Positions 8,218 to 16,294 of a DNA stretch of 64,000 bases are shown here, in pieces. The translations under genes and the position numbers were made by a program. The notes beneath the pieces were generated by a model. It was not told where the DNA came from and made no database searches. It saw nothing but the letters and a program-made list of their open reading frames with translations. How positions within the stretch are numbered: the first letter of the stretch is position 1; each line of letters starts with the position of its first letter. This DNA comes from Sediminibacterium sp. (GTDB lineage: Bacteria; Bacteroidota; Bacteroidia; B-17B0; Aurantibacillaceae). Location: assembly GCA_030054095.1 (NCBI GenBank), contig JASGCO010000009.1:1-64000 (forward strand). The letters run 5' to 3'.

Positions 8218-9369
8218 ATGTTAAGCAAAGAAATAAATCTACTGGAAGAACTCGATAACCTTTCCAAAATACACATTTTAGAACGAGAAGATATTGACTC
8301 CATAATGATTGACTTTGCCTCGCGTATTACAAGTGTATTAAAAATAGAACGAATGAGCGTTTGGTTGTTTAATCAAACTCATGACGCTATTGTTTCTTTG
8401 GGAGAATACGACAAACACGGGCAACATTTTCAAAAAGATCGTTTACTTTTTAAAGCGGATTATCCGTTATACTTTAAGATGCTGGAGGAAAACCGCATTG
8501 TGGTAGCGGATGATGCAACCACCCATCCTGCTACCGCTGAACTAACCAATGACTACCTTAAAGCTCATAACATCGTTTCATTAATGGATGTGCCTTTACG
8601 AATTGCCGGCGAGATGATTGGTGTAATGTGTTTCGAAAAATGTGGCTCACCAAAAATCTTTAATGAACAGGAACAGAGTTTTGCTCTAAGCTTGTCTATC
8701 GTGTTTGCAAGCAATATGGAAGCGCGTCACCGCAGAGCTTATCAGAAATTACTGGAAAAAGCGCTTGAAGAAAAAGACATGCTCATTAAAGAAATTAATC
8801 ACAGGGTACGAAACAACTTTTCTATTCTTATCAGTTTAATGCGCCTGAGCAAAGAACGTGGAAATACAATGGACGCGCGTACCATTTTTACGGAGTACGA
8901 GCAACGGATTAACTCTATGTTAAAAATTCAGGATTTACTCTATCAGACCAAAAACTTCACAGAGGTAAATGTATCCGATTATCTAAAGGAACTTGTTCTG
9001 GAATTCAAAAAATCCAACATAGATATGGAAGAGGCCATTAACGCGGATATTGAAATAAAAGATGTTCTTATTCCAACAAAAACAGCAATTCATTTAGGAC
9101 TTATTGTTTCTGAAATTTTCCTGAACTCAGTTAAATACGCGTTTCCAAAAACAAACTACTTCCGGTTTAATGTTACTCTCCGGTTTAGTGAAGAAGGGTT
9201 TATCGATTTACAGATTGGTGATAACGGTGCCGGTTTTGACTTCGAAAAGCTTTACCTGAGAGAAACATTAGGCTTACCACTTATCAAAGATTTATCGGAT
9301 TCGATCGGAGCAATTGGTTCTTTTCCTGAGCCCGGAAACGCAATTTACCAATTTAAACTAAAAGGATAG
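8218..9369 (+). CDS. GAF domain sensor histidine kinase (HisKA_2 type)
   Basis: 383 residues from ATG 8218; a TTG further upstream is less likely because it overlaps the peptidase gene. A GAF domain covers about residues 20-165, followed by a short coiled coil. The phosphorylation motif KEINHRVRNNF has H195 and is the HisKA_2/HWE-like type. An ATPase domain follows with N box (SEIFLNSVKYAF) and G box DNGAGF. No transmembrane segment, so it is a cytoplasmic sensor. No response regulator is adjacent. Its end overlaps the end of the convergent PorP gene by 12 bases. Confidence 0.85.
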   Translation: MLSKEINLLEELDNLSKIHILEREDIDSIMIDFASRITSVLKIERMSVWLFNQTHDAIVSLGEYDKHGQHFQKDRLLFKADYPLYFKMLEENRIVVADDATTHPATAELTNDYLKAHNIVSLMDVPLRIAGEMIGVMCFEKCGSPKIFNEQEQSFALSLSIVFASNMEARHRRAYQKLLEKALEEKDMLIKEINHRVRNNFSILISLMRLSKERGNTMDARTIFTEYEQRINSMLKIQDLLYQTKNFTEVNVSDYLKELVLEFKKSNIDMEEAINADIEIKDVLIPTKTAIHLGLIVSEIFLNSVKYAFPKTNYFRFNVTLRFSEEGFIDLQIGDNGAGFDFEKLYLRETLGLPLIKDLSDSIGAIGSFPEPGNAIYQFKLKG

Positions 9370-10326
9370 ATCGGGGCAATTGGCAATGCGCTTACTGTAA
9401 GATACCGTTTTTGCATTATTTCCAAACAAGGGGCTTACGCCAATCATCACTTCTACTGTATGAGGCGCTACCCTGCTAAGGCGGTTCACCGACAAATCGT
9501 AAGCTAATCCTACAACAAGCGAGTTTACAAGACGAAACTGAATAATACCACATACAAAATCAACATTTCGCACACTGAGGCCATACGCAAACCGCTTGTA
9601 CCAGTAACTCATCACATTTAATTCAACGGAGGGAACAGATTTTACCGAACTATACACGTTTCCTGCGACTACCAGATTTGCCATTTCGCCAAATGTAAAG
9701 CGCCGTCCTGCGCCAATATAATAATGAGGCACCAATACTGAAGGTGAACCTATTTGTCCACCAATTCCTTTTTGCCGCAACTTGGTAATGTGCCATAAAC
9801 TAAAATCGAAAAAGAATTTTTTGTTATATACTCTCACCCCTGGAACAATATCCGGAATTGCAAAAACACTTCCTGAACTCTTAGCTACCGCAGGATCATT
9901 CGGATCGAGGCTATTACGGCTTAACAGAAATTGCTTCATCCCCGCGTGTACTCCCATGCTCATTACGGTATTTTTACTAAGTAATAAATGAAACGCGTAT
10001 GAGGCATACACTGAATTATGAATCATAACTCCTGCCTGATCCTGATCAATATAAATGCCGGCATTGTGCCAGTTTTTGTAAGACCTTTGTGGGATAAATG
10101 TATAGTTTGCGTTAATAAAAATGCTCTTAGGATTATTTTTCATGCCAATCCACTGGGTGCGTCCCCCAAATACCACATCAAATGGTTGACTTAAACTGGT
10201 GCCATTTGCTGCCGGGTTATATCCGCCTTTATTGAACAAAAACTGCGTATAATGAGGTAATTGCTGTGCCTTTAGCAGACAAACACCAAACACTAAAATG
10301 CTATACACCCATTTAATTTTCCTCAT
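9358..10326 (-). CDS. PorP/SprF family type IX secretion membrane protein
   Basis: 322 residues with a signal peptide (cleavage near LLKAQ) and the typical PorP/SprF opening LPHYTQFLFNKGGYNPAANG, then the NPKSIF and YKN-type strands of a beta barrel. These proteins are outer-membrane partners that help export or anchor substrates with type B (CHU_C) sorting domains. It overlaps the upstream CHU_C gene by 4 bases, so the two are translated as a pair. Length matches the family. Confidence 0.9.
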   Translation of the reverse strand: MRKIKWVYSILVFGVCLLKAQQLPHYTQFLFNKGGYNPAANGTSLSQPFDVVFGGRTQWIGMKNNPKSIFINANYTFIPQRSYKNWHNAGIYIDQDQAGVMIHNSVYASYAFHLLLSKNTVMSMGVHAGMKQFLLSRNSLDPNDPAVAKSSGSVFAIPDIVPGVRVYNKKFFFDFSLWHITKLRQKGIGGQIGSPSVLVPHYYIGAGRRFTFGEMANLVVAGNVYSSVKSVPSVELNVMSYWYKRFAYGLSVRNVDFVCGIIQFRLVNSLVVGLAYDLSVNRLSRVAPHTVEVMIGVSPLFGNNAKTVSYSKRIANCPDLSF

Positions 10327-10898
10327 CTCAAAATCGAAATATCACCCTTCAGATAATTGCCTTTCTTTCCTTTGTCGTAATAAAACACATAGTAATAGGC
10401 CCCGTCCGGCACACCTACACCAAAGCTTGTTCCATCCCAAGGGGTAAATGTTTTTTCCTGATGGTGCACCTGTTGCCCCCACTTATTAAACACAAAGACC
10501 TCAAAATTGGGATAACTGGCAACATTTCCAATTTGCCAGGTATCATTATATCCGTCGTCGTTTGGTGTAAACTGATTGGAAATAACTACCGGACAAACCA
10601 ATCTGGCAATAGTAAAATAGATAGTTGTATCTTTTGCTCCTCTGATTAGTTTTACTGAATAATCACCGGCACTTAAATCACTGATTGAAAAAACGCCTGT
10701 ACTCCCATTACTCCACTGAATTATCCGGGACAGCGTATCCGGCGAAAGCTGAATGCCTGCCGCTCCTTTTGAACACTGTTCATCTATGGTGGTAAGTGTA
10801 ACCTGCCATATATACGGAAGAGGTGTAACTGTTGGTGTTTGCGCCATGCCTTTGCACGCAAACAGAATAAAAAACCATAAGGCCGGCCAAAACTTCAT
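10323..10898 (-). CDS. Secreted protein with gliding-motility C-terminal (CHU_C) sorting domain
   Basis: 191 residues: signal peptide (cleavage near GMAQT), a short SprB-like segment (residues 35-95, with WSNGSTG and LSAGDYSVKL), then a complete CHU_C domain with FTPNDDGYNDTW, VFNKWGQQV, WDGTSFG and VPDGAYYYVFYY. This is a type B signal for T9SS. Being short and next to PorP/SprF, it is probably the cognate surface partner of that barrel. SprF-SprB pairs in gliding flavobacteria are the known precedent. Confidence 0.88.
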   Translation of the reverse strand: MKFWPALWFFILFACKGMAQTPTVTPLPYIWQVTLTTIDEQCSKGAAGIQLSPDTLSRIIQWSNGSTGVFSISDLSAGDYSVKLIRGAKDTTIYFTIARLVCPVVISNQFTPNDDGYNDTWQIGNVASYPNFEVFVFNKWGQQVHHQEKTFTPWDGTSFGVGVPDGAYYYVFYYDKGKKGNYLKGDISILR

Positions 10899-10946
10899 TG
10901 CCTTAAAGTTACAAAAATGTCATTAATTCTTCTTTCTTCCGTTTGG

Positions 10947-12269
10947 TTATATTCCTAAAAAGCGTGCTGTATTTTCCCGGGTTAGCGCGTCGTAATGGTC
11001 AAACAACTTGGCACGGGTTATTTCATATAGTTCTGTTTCGCGCTTTTCCTGTTCCGTCATAAAAAAATCGGTACCAAATAGCACCCGGTCCCTCAGTAGT
11101 CCGCCATAATTATCAGTATCTGCAAGCATTTGGTTTACGCGGTTCAGTATTTTTTCATTTTCTTCAAAAGAACTCACTGTATAACTGATATCGGTATAAA
11201 GATTGGGATAAACCTTCATCATTTGCCATATTTTATCGAACCATTGAACCGTATCCACTTCTCTTGCCTTTAGAAGATCATCATTTCCCCTTTCCTGCCG
11301 TAAATCTTCCAACATGCGTATTTCATTTGCACCGCCCAGATGCGCCAGACATATTTTTAGCTTTGGATATGTTTTAAGAACAGGGATATAGTTTTCGGGG
11401 TGCCCGAACAAATCGCAGGCAAAATCATTCTTCCCGCGTTTATTATTCTTAATCCAGCCTTTCTGATTGTAGTAACGTTGTATGCGTTGATAGATTGCTA
11501 TTTGGGCCTTCCTGATATCTTCGTCCTCTTTATCTCCAATCATAGCCGGCTCTGCCGGAATTAAAGATTCGATGTAATTACCTATGTATTGTGAGCCAAC
11601 TCTGGTACAATGGGTAATAACAGGCAAACCGTTATCTTCGGCATATCTGTACATTTCCGTTAAACGGGGGTCGAACGGAAAAAAGCCTAGCGCCGGGTAC
11701 AGTTTAATTCCGGCAAAGTAAGGATATACTTTATCTCTGTATTCAAAACCTTTCTCAAAGTAGTTTTTGCTCCAGTTAACCAACGCTTCATTAGCCGAAT
11801 GGCGGGGGTCTATGCACAAAAATGGAATCAATTCCTCCGGATACAGGCGTTTAATGTTTTTAACCTCTTCCAACTGACTTTCGTAATTTACGTAAACTGA
11901 CGTGTTCGGCTCAGAATCCATAAAGTCCATATTCAGGGTTAGCGCTACCAGGCGTAAATCAGGGTCTGCCTTTCTGCCTGCTTCCAGTGCTTTCTGAAAA
12001 ACTTCTAACTGCGTAGCCTGCAACCCTATATTAAGGAAGGCAATATACTTATCGAACGCATTACGCTCGGCACTGTTACTTCGGTTCAGTATTCCCGAAT
12101 AGAGTTTAGACAAACGGTGTATCAGCGCGCGGCTGATATCACCGCTTAACAACCACTTTACTACTCCCGGCGCATAACGTAATGCCGTACTGGGAATAAC
12201 CATCAGAAAGCGGTCAGGGGCGCAATCTGTATTGAAAATATGGACGTGTATATTTGTAAATCGGGGCAT
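10947..12269 (-). CDS. Amidohydrolase family protein (Amidohydrolase_2 type)
   Basis: 440 residues. The metal-site pattern of the TIM-barrel amidohydrolases is visible: NIHVHIFN (HxH near residues 7-9), GIKLYP in the middle, VITHCTRVG for a second His, HLGG, and the terminal GTDFF with the catalytic Asp near residue 390. The family includes decarboxylases and lactonases such as ACMSD and the 2-pyrone-4,6-dicarboxylate hydrolases; the substrate is not evident. An insert of about 60 charged residues (240-300) is longer than usual. It follows the membrane protein gene at 12291 by 21 bases, suggesting a two-gene operon. Confidence 0.8.
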   Translation of the reverse strand: MPRFTNIHVHIFNTDCAPDRFLMVIPSTALRYAPGVVKWLLSGDISRALIHRLSKLYSGILNRSNSAERNAFDKYIAFLNIGLQATQLEVFQKALEAGRKADPDLRLVALTLNMDFMDSEPNTSVYVNYESQLEEVKNIKRLYPEELIPFLCIDPRHSANEALVNWSKNYFEKGFEYRDKVYPYFAGIKLYPALGFFPFDPRLTEMYRYAEDNGLPVITHCTRVGSQYIGNYIESLIPAEPAMIGDKEDEDIRKAQIAIYQRIQRYYNQKGWIKNNKRGKNDFACDLFGHPENYIPVLKTYPKLKICLAHLGGANEIRMLEDLRQERGNDDLLKAREVDTVQWFDKIWQMMKVYPNLYTDISYTVSSFEENEKILNRVNQMLADTDNYGGLLRDRVLFGTDFFMTEQEKRETELYEITRAKLFDHYDALTRENTARFLGI

Positions 12270-12290
12270 ATCGTTTTATTTTGATTTTAG

Positions 12291-13553
12291 TTATGCGGGC
12301 TTCTTTCCGGCCCGTCTCAGATTTACCAATTTTACCAGAAGGTCGAACCAAAAAGGTGCGCCAAAACTCAGTGAAAAGGCTGTAATGGTTATTCCCAGAA
12401 GGTACATCAGCCAGTTAACCAAAGTAGAACAGTTATTTCTGTAATTGAGGTAATGTAACAGCCCGGCATTTCGCTTGCCCGAAAGCTGCTTTATTGCCAT
12501 TTTATCTGTTACTTTATTTGGATTAAACTGATTAAAATAAGATAAAGGAGCCGTATCATACCCCCATCCTAATGGCACATTAAGATCGGACATGATATCC
12601 AGAACGCTGTCTGCTCTCTGAATAAACGCCATATCTTCCTGCTGCTTCCGGTAAGAGACATCTAACCTGTCCAATAGTGTTTTGTACTGCTCCCGCTTGT
12701 TTACCGTTGTGTCTTTTTCCAGTTGCGACACGATGGCTTCCAAAGCCTTAGTATCTTCCCTTGACTCCGCAGGCAGGCTTTCGTATTTATCACTTACGCG
12801 TACAGCCGTTGCAATCATCTGGGTACGCAAAGCCGGATCATAACTTAAACAACGTATCAGGTGAATACTATCCACGTTAAGCCCAATGGCGATAATAAAA
12901 CCGGCAATGAGTAGTTTGCGCCGCTGCTTTACCTTATACCAGCCACTTACACGATCCATATAGTCGTTATACCAATGCTCCATCAATGCCTTGAGTTTCG
13001 TATAATCTCCGCCCGCTTTCTCGTTAAAGGATTTCAACAAAACATTCAATGGTCCTGGTCGCATCACTTCTAAGGCTTCCTGAAAACGAACCATTAACGG
13101 ATTGCTAACTGACTGTGATTTTTCCGGTATAGCACCACCTCTGTTGACCCCCAGTGTCTTTATATTTTCAGGAGGATTCTTAACACTGTGGTACTTAACC
13201 TGATTATCCTGTTGCGGATGAATAGCAATATCCTGCGAGTGTTCGTACTGATTGGCGACAATATCCATTAATACATCCGCGAACATGGATGAAGAAATAT
13301 ACTGAACCGATCGCCGTCTATTGTGTCTGAGTCCGTTAATCATAAAGTGATTATAAAACAGATAGCCATAATTAATCCCTGTTTTATCATTAATCAGATT
13401 GTAGATAGCATCCTGCAGAGCCTGCGACCTTGCTTTTACTTTATAATTGTACCACTCCAGTAAAATGGAAACAAGTATGCTTAAAAAAGCGAAAATGAGT
13501 ACAATAGAGATAATTATATCCAAAATAGGATTATCAGGGATTGAATAATTCAT
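12291..13553 (-). CDS. Membrane protein of unknown function with GAPFWFDLL C-terminal motif
   Basis: 420 residues from ATG 13553; an ATG 12 codons upstream is less likely. One transmembrane segment lies at about residues 10-33 (ILDIIISIVLIFAFLSILVS), a second near 215-235 (LLIAGFIIAIGLNV) and a third near 380-402. The C-terminus reads FSLSFGAPFWFDLLVKLVN and then LRRAGKKP, a pattern I have met at the end of several uncharacterised bacterial membrane proteins. The loop between segments two and three carries a charged coiled region. Function unknown; it is cotranscribed with the amidohydrolase. Confidence 0.6.
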   Translation of the reverse strand: MNYSIPDNPILDIIISIVLIFAFLSILVSILLEWYNYKVKARSQALQDAIYNLINDKTGINYGYLFYNHFMINGLRHNRRRSVQYISSSMFADVLMDIVANQYEHSQDIAIHPQQDNQVKYHSVKNPPENIKTLGVNRGGAIPEKSQSVSNPLMVRFQEALEVMRPGPLNVLLKSFNEKAGGDYTKLKALMEHWYNDYMDRVSGWYKVKQRRKLLIAGFIIAIGLNVDSIHLIRCLSYDPALRTQMIATAVRVSDKYESLPAESREDTKALEAIVSQLEKDTTVNKREQYKTLLDRLDVSYRKQQEDMAFIQRADSVLDIMSDLNVPLGWGYDTAPLSYFNQFNPNKVTDKMAIKQLSGKRNAGLLHYLNYRNNCSTLVNWLMYLLGITITAFSLSFGAPFWFDLLVKLVNLRRAGKKPA

Positions 13554-13753
13554 GTAATGTTGTTTTTGATGCCGTAGTGTAAATGGCACCTGATTACTTT
13601 AAATATACAAAATAAATCCCCGAAAAACAAATAAAGTTAGCTGCCTGTCGCCAAAATGGAAGTTTTGGTTGTGTTAAAACCCTAGGCTGTGTGTGATTTT
13701 AATAATTGCTATAATGTTTACCTCATTATAACGACAGGACAACTAACAATATG

Positions 13754-14110
13754 TTAAAACGGTGCGTCTTTTAAATTCGAGTATTCTGGCTGTAACAAAT
13801 CCATCACCTCTCCTTTCCAGAAAGGATAATTCAGATCCTTGGTACGGTTATTACACCATTGCAGGGCTTGAAGATTGCTTAATTCATCACTCCCTCCTAA
13901 TTCCAGTGGTTTGATATGGTCAATTTCCCATCCCAGCGAGTAAAGATTATTAGATACACCAAACATGTCTTTTCTGATAATAGCGCCGCAAACATCTCTG
14001 CGGTACACATTTGGATCTTTCCCCTGAATAGGCGCCGCTTTTTCCCAAACAAGGGAAATCACTTCCTCGCTGAACAAAATACCTTTACTGGTTTTATTAT
14101 ACAGTTTCAT
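13754..14110 (-). CDS. HNH endonuclease
   Basis: 118 residues with a complete HNH (beta-beta-alpha-Me) core: WEIDHIKPL (D64-H65), LGGSDELSNLQAL (N79) and CNNRTK. C41 and C86 could form part of a structural zinc site, though the usual CxxC pairs are absent. Stand-alone HNH proteins of this size act as DNA endonucleases, sometimes in defence or mobile elements. The gene overlaps the upstream DUF3606 gene by 14 bases, so they are cotranscribed. Confidence 0.8.
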   Translation of the reverse strand: MKLYNKTSKGILFSEEVISLVWEKAAPIQGKDPNVYRRDVCGAIIRKDMFGVSNNLYSLGWEIDHIKPLELGGSDELSNLQALQWCNNRTKDLNYPFWKGEVMDLLQPEYSNLKDAPF

Positions 14111-14303
14111 TTTTTAAACGGTTCAGGATTAAAAAATCATTTACTTTACTGGCTTTATTCCCAATAGATAGTACAGCATAGCGCAAATACTTTTCATCAC
14201 ACTCTAACAACCGGCACCACTTTTGTATTTCAAAAGGTGAATTAAGCATTACCATTTGATCTTGTAAGGCTACCGGGAGAATATCTGACTTGTATTTTTC
14301 CAT
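14097..14303 (-). CDS. DUF3606 domain protein
   Basis: 68 residues matching the short DUF3606 pattern: MLNSPFEIQKWC, then ECDEKYLRYAVLSIGNKA and KVNDFL. The fold is expected to be a small helical DNA-binding-like module, but function is not established. It is the first gene of a pair with the HNH nuclease. The start lies 38 bases from the nearest of three palindromes at 14341-14402, so it may be controlled by them. Confidence 0.7.
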   Translation of the reverse strand: MEKYKSDILPVALQDQMVMLNSPFEIQKWCRLLECDEKYLRYAVLSIGNKASKVNDFLILNRLKNETV

Positions 14304-14340
14304 ACGCTACAAATGTAGGTTCATTAACAGTGTTCTGAAA

Positions 14341-14402
14341 TAGGGAGAATTCCCCATTTTACAATAGGGAGTTCTCCCTATTTGTTTAGGGAGTTCTCCC
14401 TA
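14341..14402. promoter_or_regulatory. Three 7-2-7 palindromes, probable operator cluster
   Basis: Copies of TAGGGAGTTCTCCCTA lie at 14365-14380 and 14387-14402, both perfect inverted repeats with two central bases. A degenerate copy, TAGGGAGAATTCCCCA, lies at 14341-14356. Starts are 24 and 22 bases apart, about two helical turns. They sit between the divergent DUF3606 gene and the gene at 14521. Heptamer inverted repeats with a 2-base spacer are the known layout of NarL/LuxR-type response regulator sites. Confidence 0.6.
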
Positions 14403-14520
14403 CACCTTAAGTTTAAATTCCTGTTTTACAATTATTTAAAAGACCTGTTGTTTTAGTATAATTTTTCTGTTTCGTTTTTTGCATTTATTTGTAATACTAA
14501 CTTTTAAAAACAAATAAATT

Positions 14521-14832
14521 ATGAGTTTCAATGGAAATGAAGGCAGTTTTATTTCACTGGGCGATGCCAGTGCAGAAACAAAAAATTACCGTAATGCAAA
14601 TCCCGGAGCCGTAAAGGCCTTTTACGTTGGTAAAAACAAACTAAACGATATTCTTGGTCAAACCGGTTGTGTTGGTGTAAGAATTTACAACTCTGTTCAG
14701 AGTGATGGCACGCGTCAGGTTGTAATTGTTGGCGTAGATGCTAACGAGAACGATCTGGAAAATGGTTTATTGTTAAATCATTCCATAATTTGCCCGCCTG
14801 TTTGTGGCAATGCTAATAAATTAAATTCGTAA
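14521..14832 (+). CDS. Small Bacteroidota protein of unknown function
   Basis: 103 residues, no signal peptide or membrane segment. From memory it resembles a small conserved Bacteroidota family starting MSFNGxEG, with an NYRNANPGAVKA stretch, a central QTGCVGVRIY and a C-terminal CPPxCG motif (here CPPVCG near residue 93-98). No function is known to me. It is followed after 9 bases by a membrane protein and then by a histidine kinase, so the three may form one unit. Confidence 0.6.
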   Translation: MSFNGNEGSFISLGDASAETKNYRNANPGAVKAFYVGKNKLNDILGQTGCVGVRIYNSVQSDGTRQVVIVGVDANENDLENGLLLNHSIICPPVCGNANKLNS

Positions 14833-14841
14833 TTTTCGTCA

Positions 14842-15483
14842 ATGGGCATTTGGTACCTTATTGTCAGTTATGGCTTATTGCCACTAATTTCCAGCGCGGT
14901 AATTATTGGCATTGTAAAATACCGTGTTCTGAATAAGGCCCAAATGCTCATTGTTATGTATTGCGCCATTAGTCTTGTATCGGAATTATTGTCGCATTAC
15001 CTGATCCGTTCCAAAATTCCAAATCTGGTTGTTGTCAACATTTTTATTATTATAGAGTTTTACCTGTTAACCTATTTCTACAAGCTTCTTTTCCAGGATA
15101 AAAAAATACAAGTATTTCATTTACTTATCTGGATAAGTGGCTTTGCCTTTATTCTGTATGAGAGTCTCACGAAACACATCACTTCTCAGTATTATTCAGC
15201 TTTTAGCTTGTTTGCCAATCTTATCATTGTTCTGTACGCGGTGTTTTTCTTCAGGCGTATCATTATTGAACAACCCGTTGATATTATCACCGATTATTAT
15301 CTCTTTTGGTTTAACAGTGCCTGTTTTATTTACTTTTCCTGTACCAGCATCATTTTTTGTCTGCAAAACCTGCCCGGAAGTTTTATGAATACGCATCAAA
15401 TTATGATATTTACACATAGTTTGTTTAATTATATCTTTTATCTGCTTTTTATAATAGGGCTTTGCAAGACAGTTCAGAAATAA
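14842..15483 (+). CDS. Polytopic membrane protein of unknown function
   Basis: 213 residues with about six hydrophobic segments (near 6-24, 35-55, 62-82, 93-110, 120-138, 150-172 and 185-207). Charged residues are almost confined to the loops. The family is not recognised, though its place before a histidine kinase suggests a sensory or membrane-input role. The next gene begins inside its last seven codons. Confidence 0.6.
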   Translation: MGIWYLIVSYGLLPLISSAVIIGIVKYRVLNKAQMLIVMYCAISLVSELLSHYLIRSKIPNLVVVNIFIIIEFYLLTYFYKLLFQDKKIQVFHLLIWISGFAFILYESLTKHITSQYYSAFSLFANLIIVLYAVFFFRRIIIEQPVDIITDYYLFWFNSACFIYFSCTSIIFCLQNLPGSFMNTHQIMIFTHSLFNYIFYLLFIIGLCKTVQK

Positions 15484-16271
15484 GTTTAAATTTTATCATC
15501 ATGGTGGGAAGTGCCGCCATACTGATCCTATGCACCGCTATTATCGGGTTTGTTGTGTTTTACCAACGTCGCTCCATGGAGCACCGGAAAAAATTAAGTG
15601 ACGCGGAAACCCTGCATCAGAAAAACCTGCTCGATGCTTCCATTCAAATAACAGAAAAAGAGAGGGAGCGCATTTCTAAAAATATACACGATGAAATAGG
15701 CACCTATTTGAATGTTATCCGTTTAAACCAGGCTAAAATTTCACGACATGCCAGTGATCCCTTAATGGTTATTAACCTCATTGAAGAAAACAACAAGTTA
15801 CTTGAAGAAACCATTCAAAGTGTCAGGGCCATATCACACGACCTGATGAGTCCTACCCTCGTAAAGTTGGGCTTTATGAAAGCCATTTCAGAACTCTGCC
15901 GTCAGATTCGTGTAAGCGGCAGCATGCAAATCACTACCAATAGTAACGTAGAAGATGTCCGTTTCTCCCCTAAAATGGAAATGCAATTGTACCGCATTTG
16001 TAAAGAAGTCATTAACAACATTATCAAACACGCAAAAGCCAATAACACCATCGTTTCAATGCTAATAAACAATAATCACCTCAAAATAGACATTGAACAT
16101 AACGGTGAGGGCATAGATATGGCAAGTATTCAAACGCTTAGTGAAAATGCCACCGGATTAGGATTAAAAAGTATTTTCAGTAGGGCTCAGATTATTAATG
16201 CTACAGTACAATACATCTCTTTACCCAATCAACTTTCCAAAATTATTATAGACGTTAGTTTACAACCCTAA
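15462..16271 (+). CDS. Sensor histidine kinase, HisKA_3 (NarL partner) type
   Basis: 269 residues from TTG 15462, which gives a short N-terminus (MQDSSEISLN) before the membrane helix at 11-35; ATG 15501 is the alternative and would trim 13 residues. The H box ERISKNIHDEIG carries H76, typical of DesK/NarX-like kinases. The ATPase domain has NNIIKHAKA and GLGLKS (232-237), but the G1 box reads HNGEG (213-217) where DNGxG is expected, so nucleotide binding may be altered. Its usual partner is a LuxR/NarL-type regulator; none is encoded nearby. Confidence 0.82.
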   Translation: MQDSSEISLNFIIMVGSAAILILCTAIIGFVVFYQRRSMEHRKKLSDAETLHQKNLLDASIQITEKERERISKNIHDEIGTYLNVIRLNQAKISRHASDPLMVINLIEENNKLLEETIQSVRAISHDLMSPTLVKLGFMKAISELCRQIRVSGSMQITTNSNVEDVRFSPKMEMQLYRICKEVINNIIKHAKANNTIVSMLINNNHLKIDIEHNGEGIDMASIQTLSENATGLGLKSIFSRAQIINATVQYISLPNQLSKIIIDVSLQP

Positions 16272-16294
16272 TAAGCTTTCTTCTTTAACACACC

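Noticed and set aside
14341..14402. CRISPR-like array of three short repeats
   Set aside because: Repeats are 16-base palindromes with 6-8-base gaps, far too short for CRISPR repeats and spacers, and no cas gene is near.
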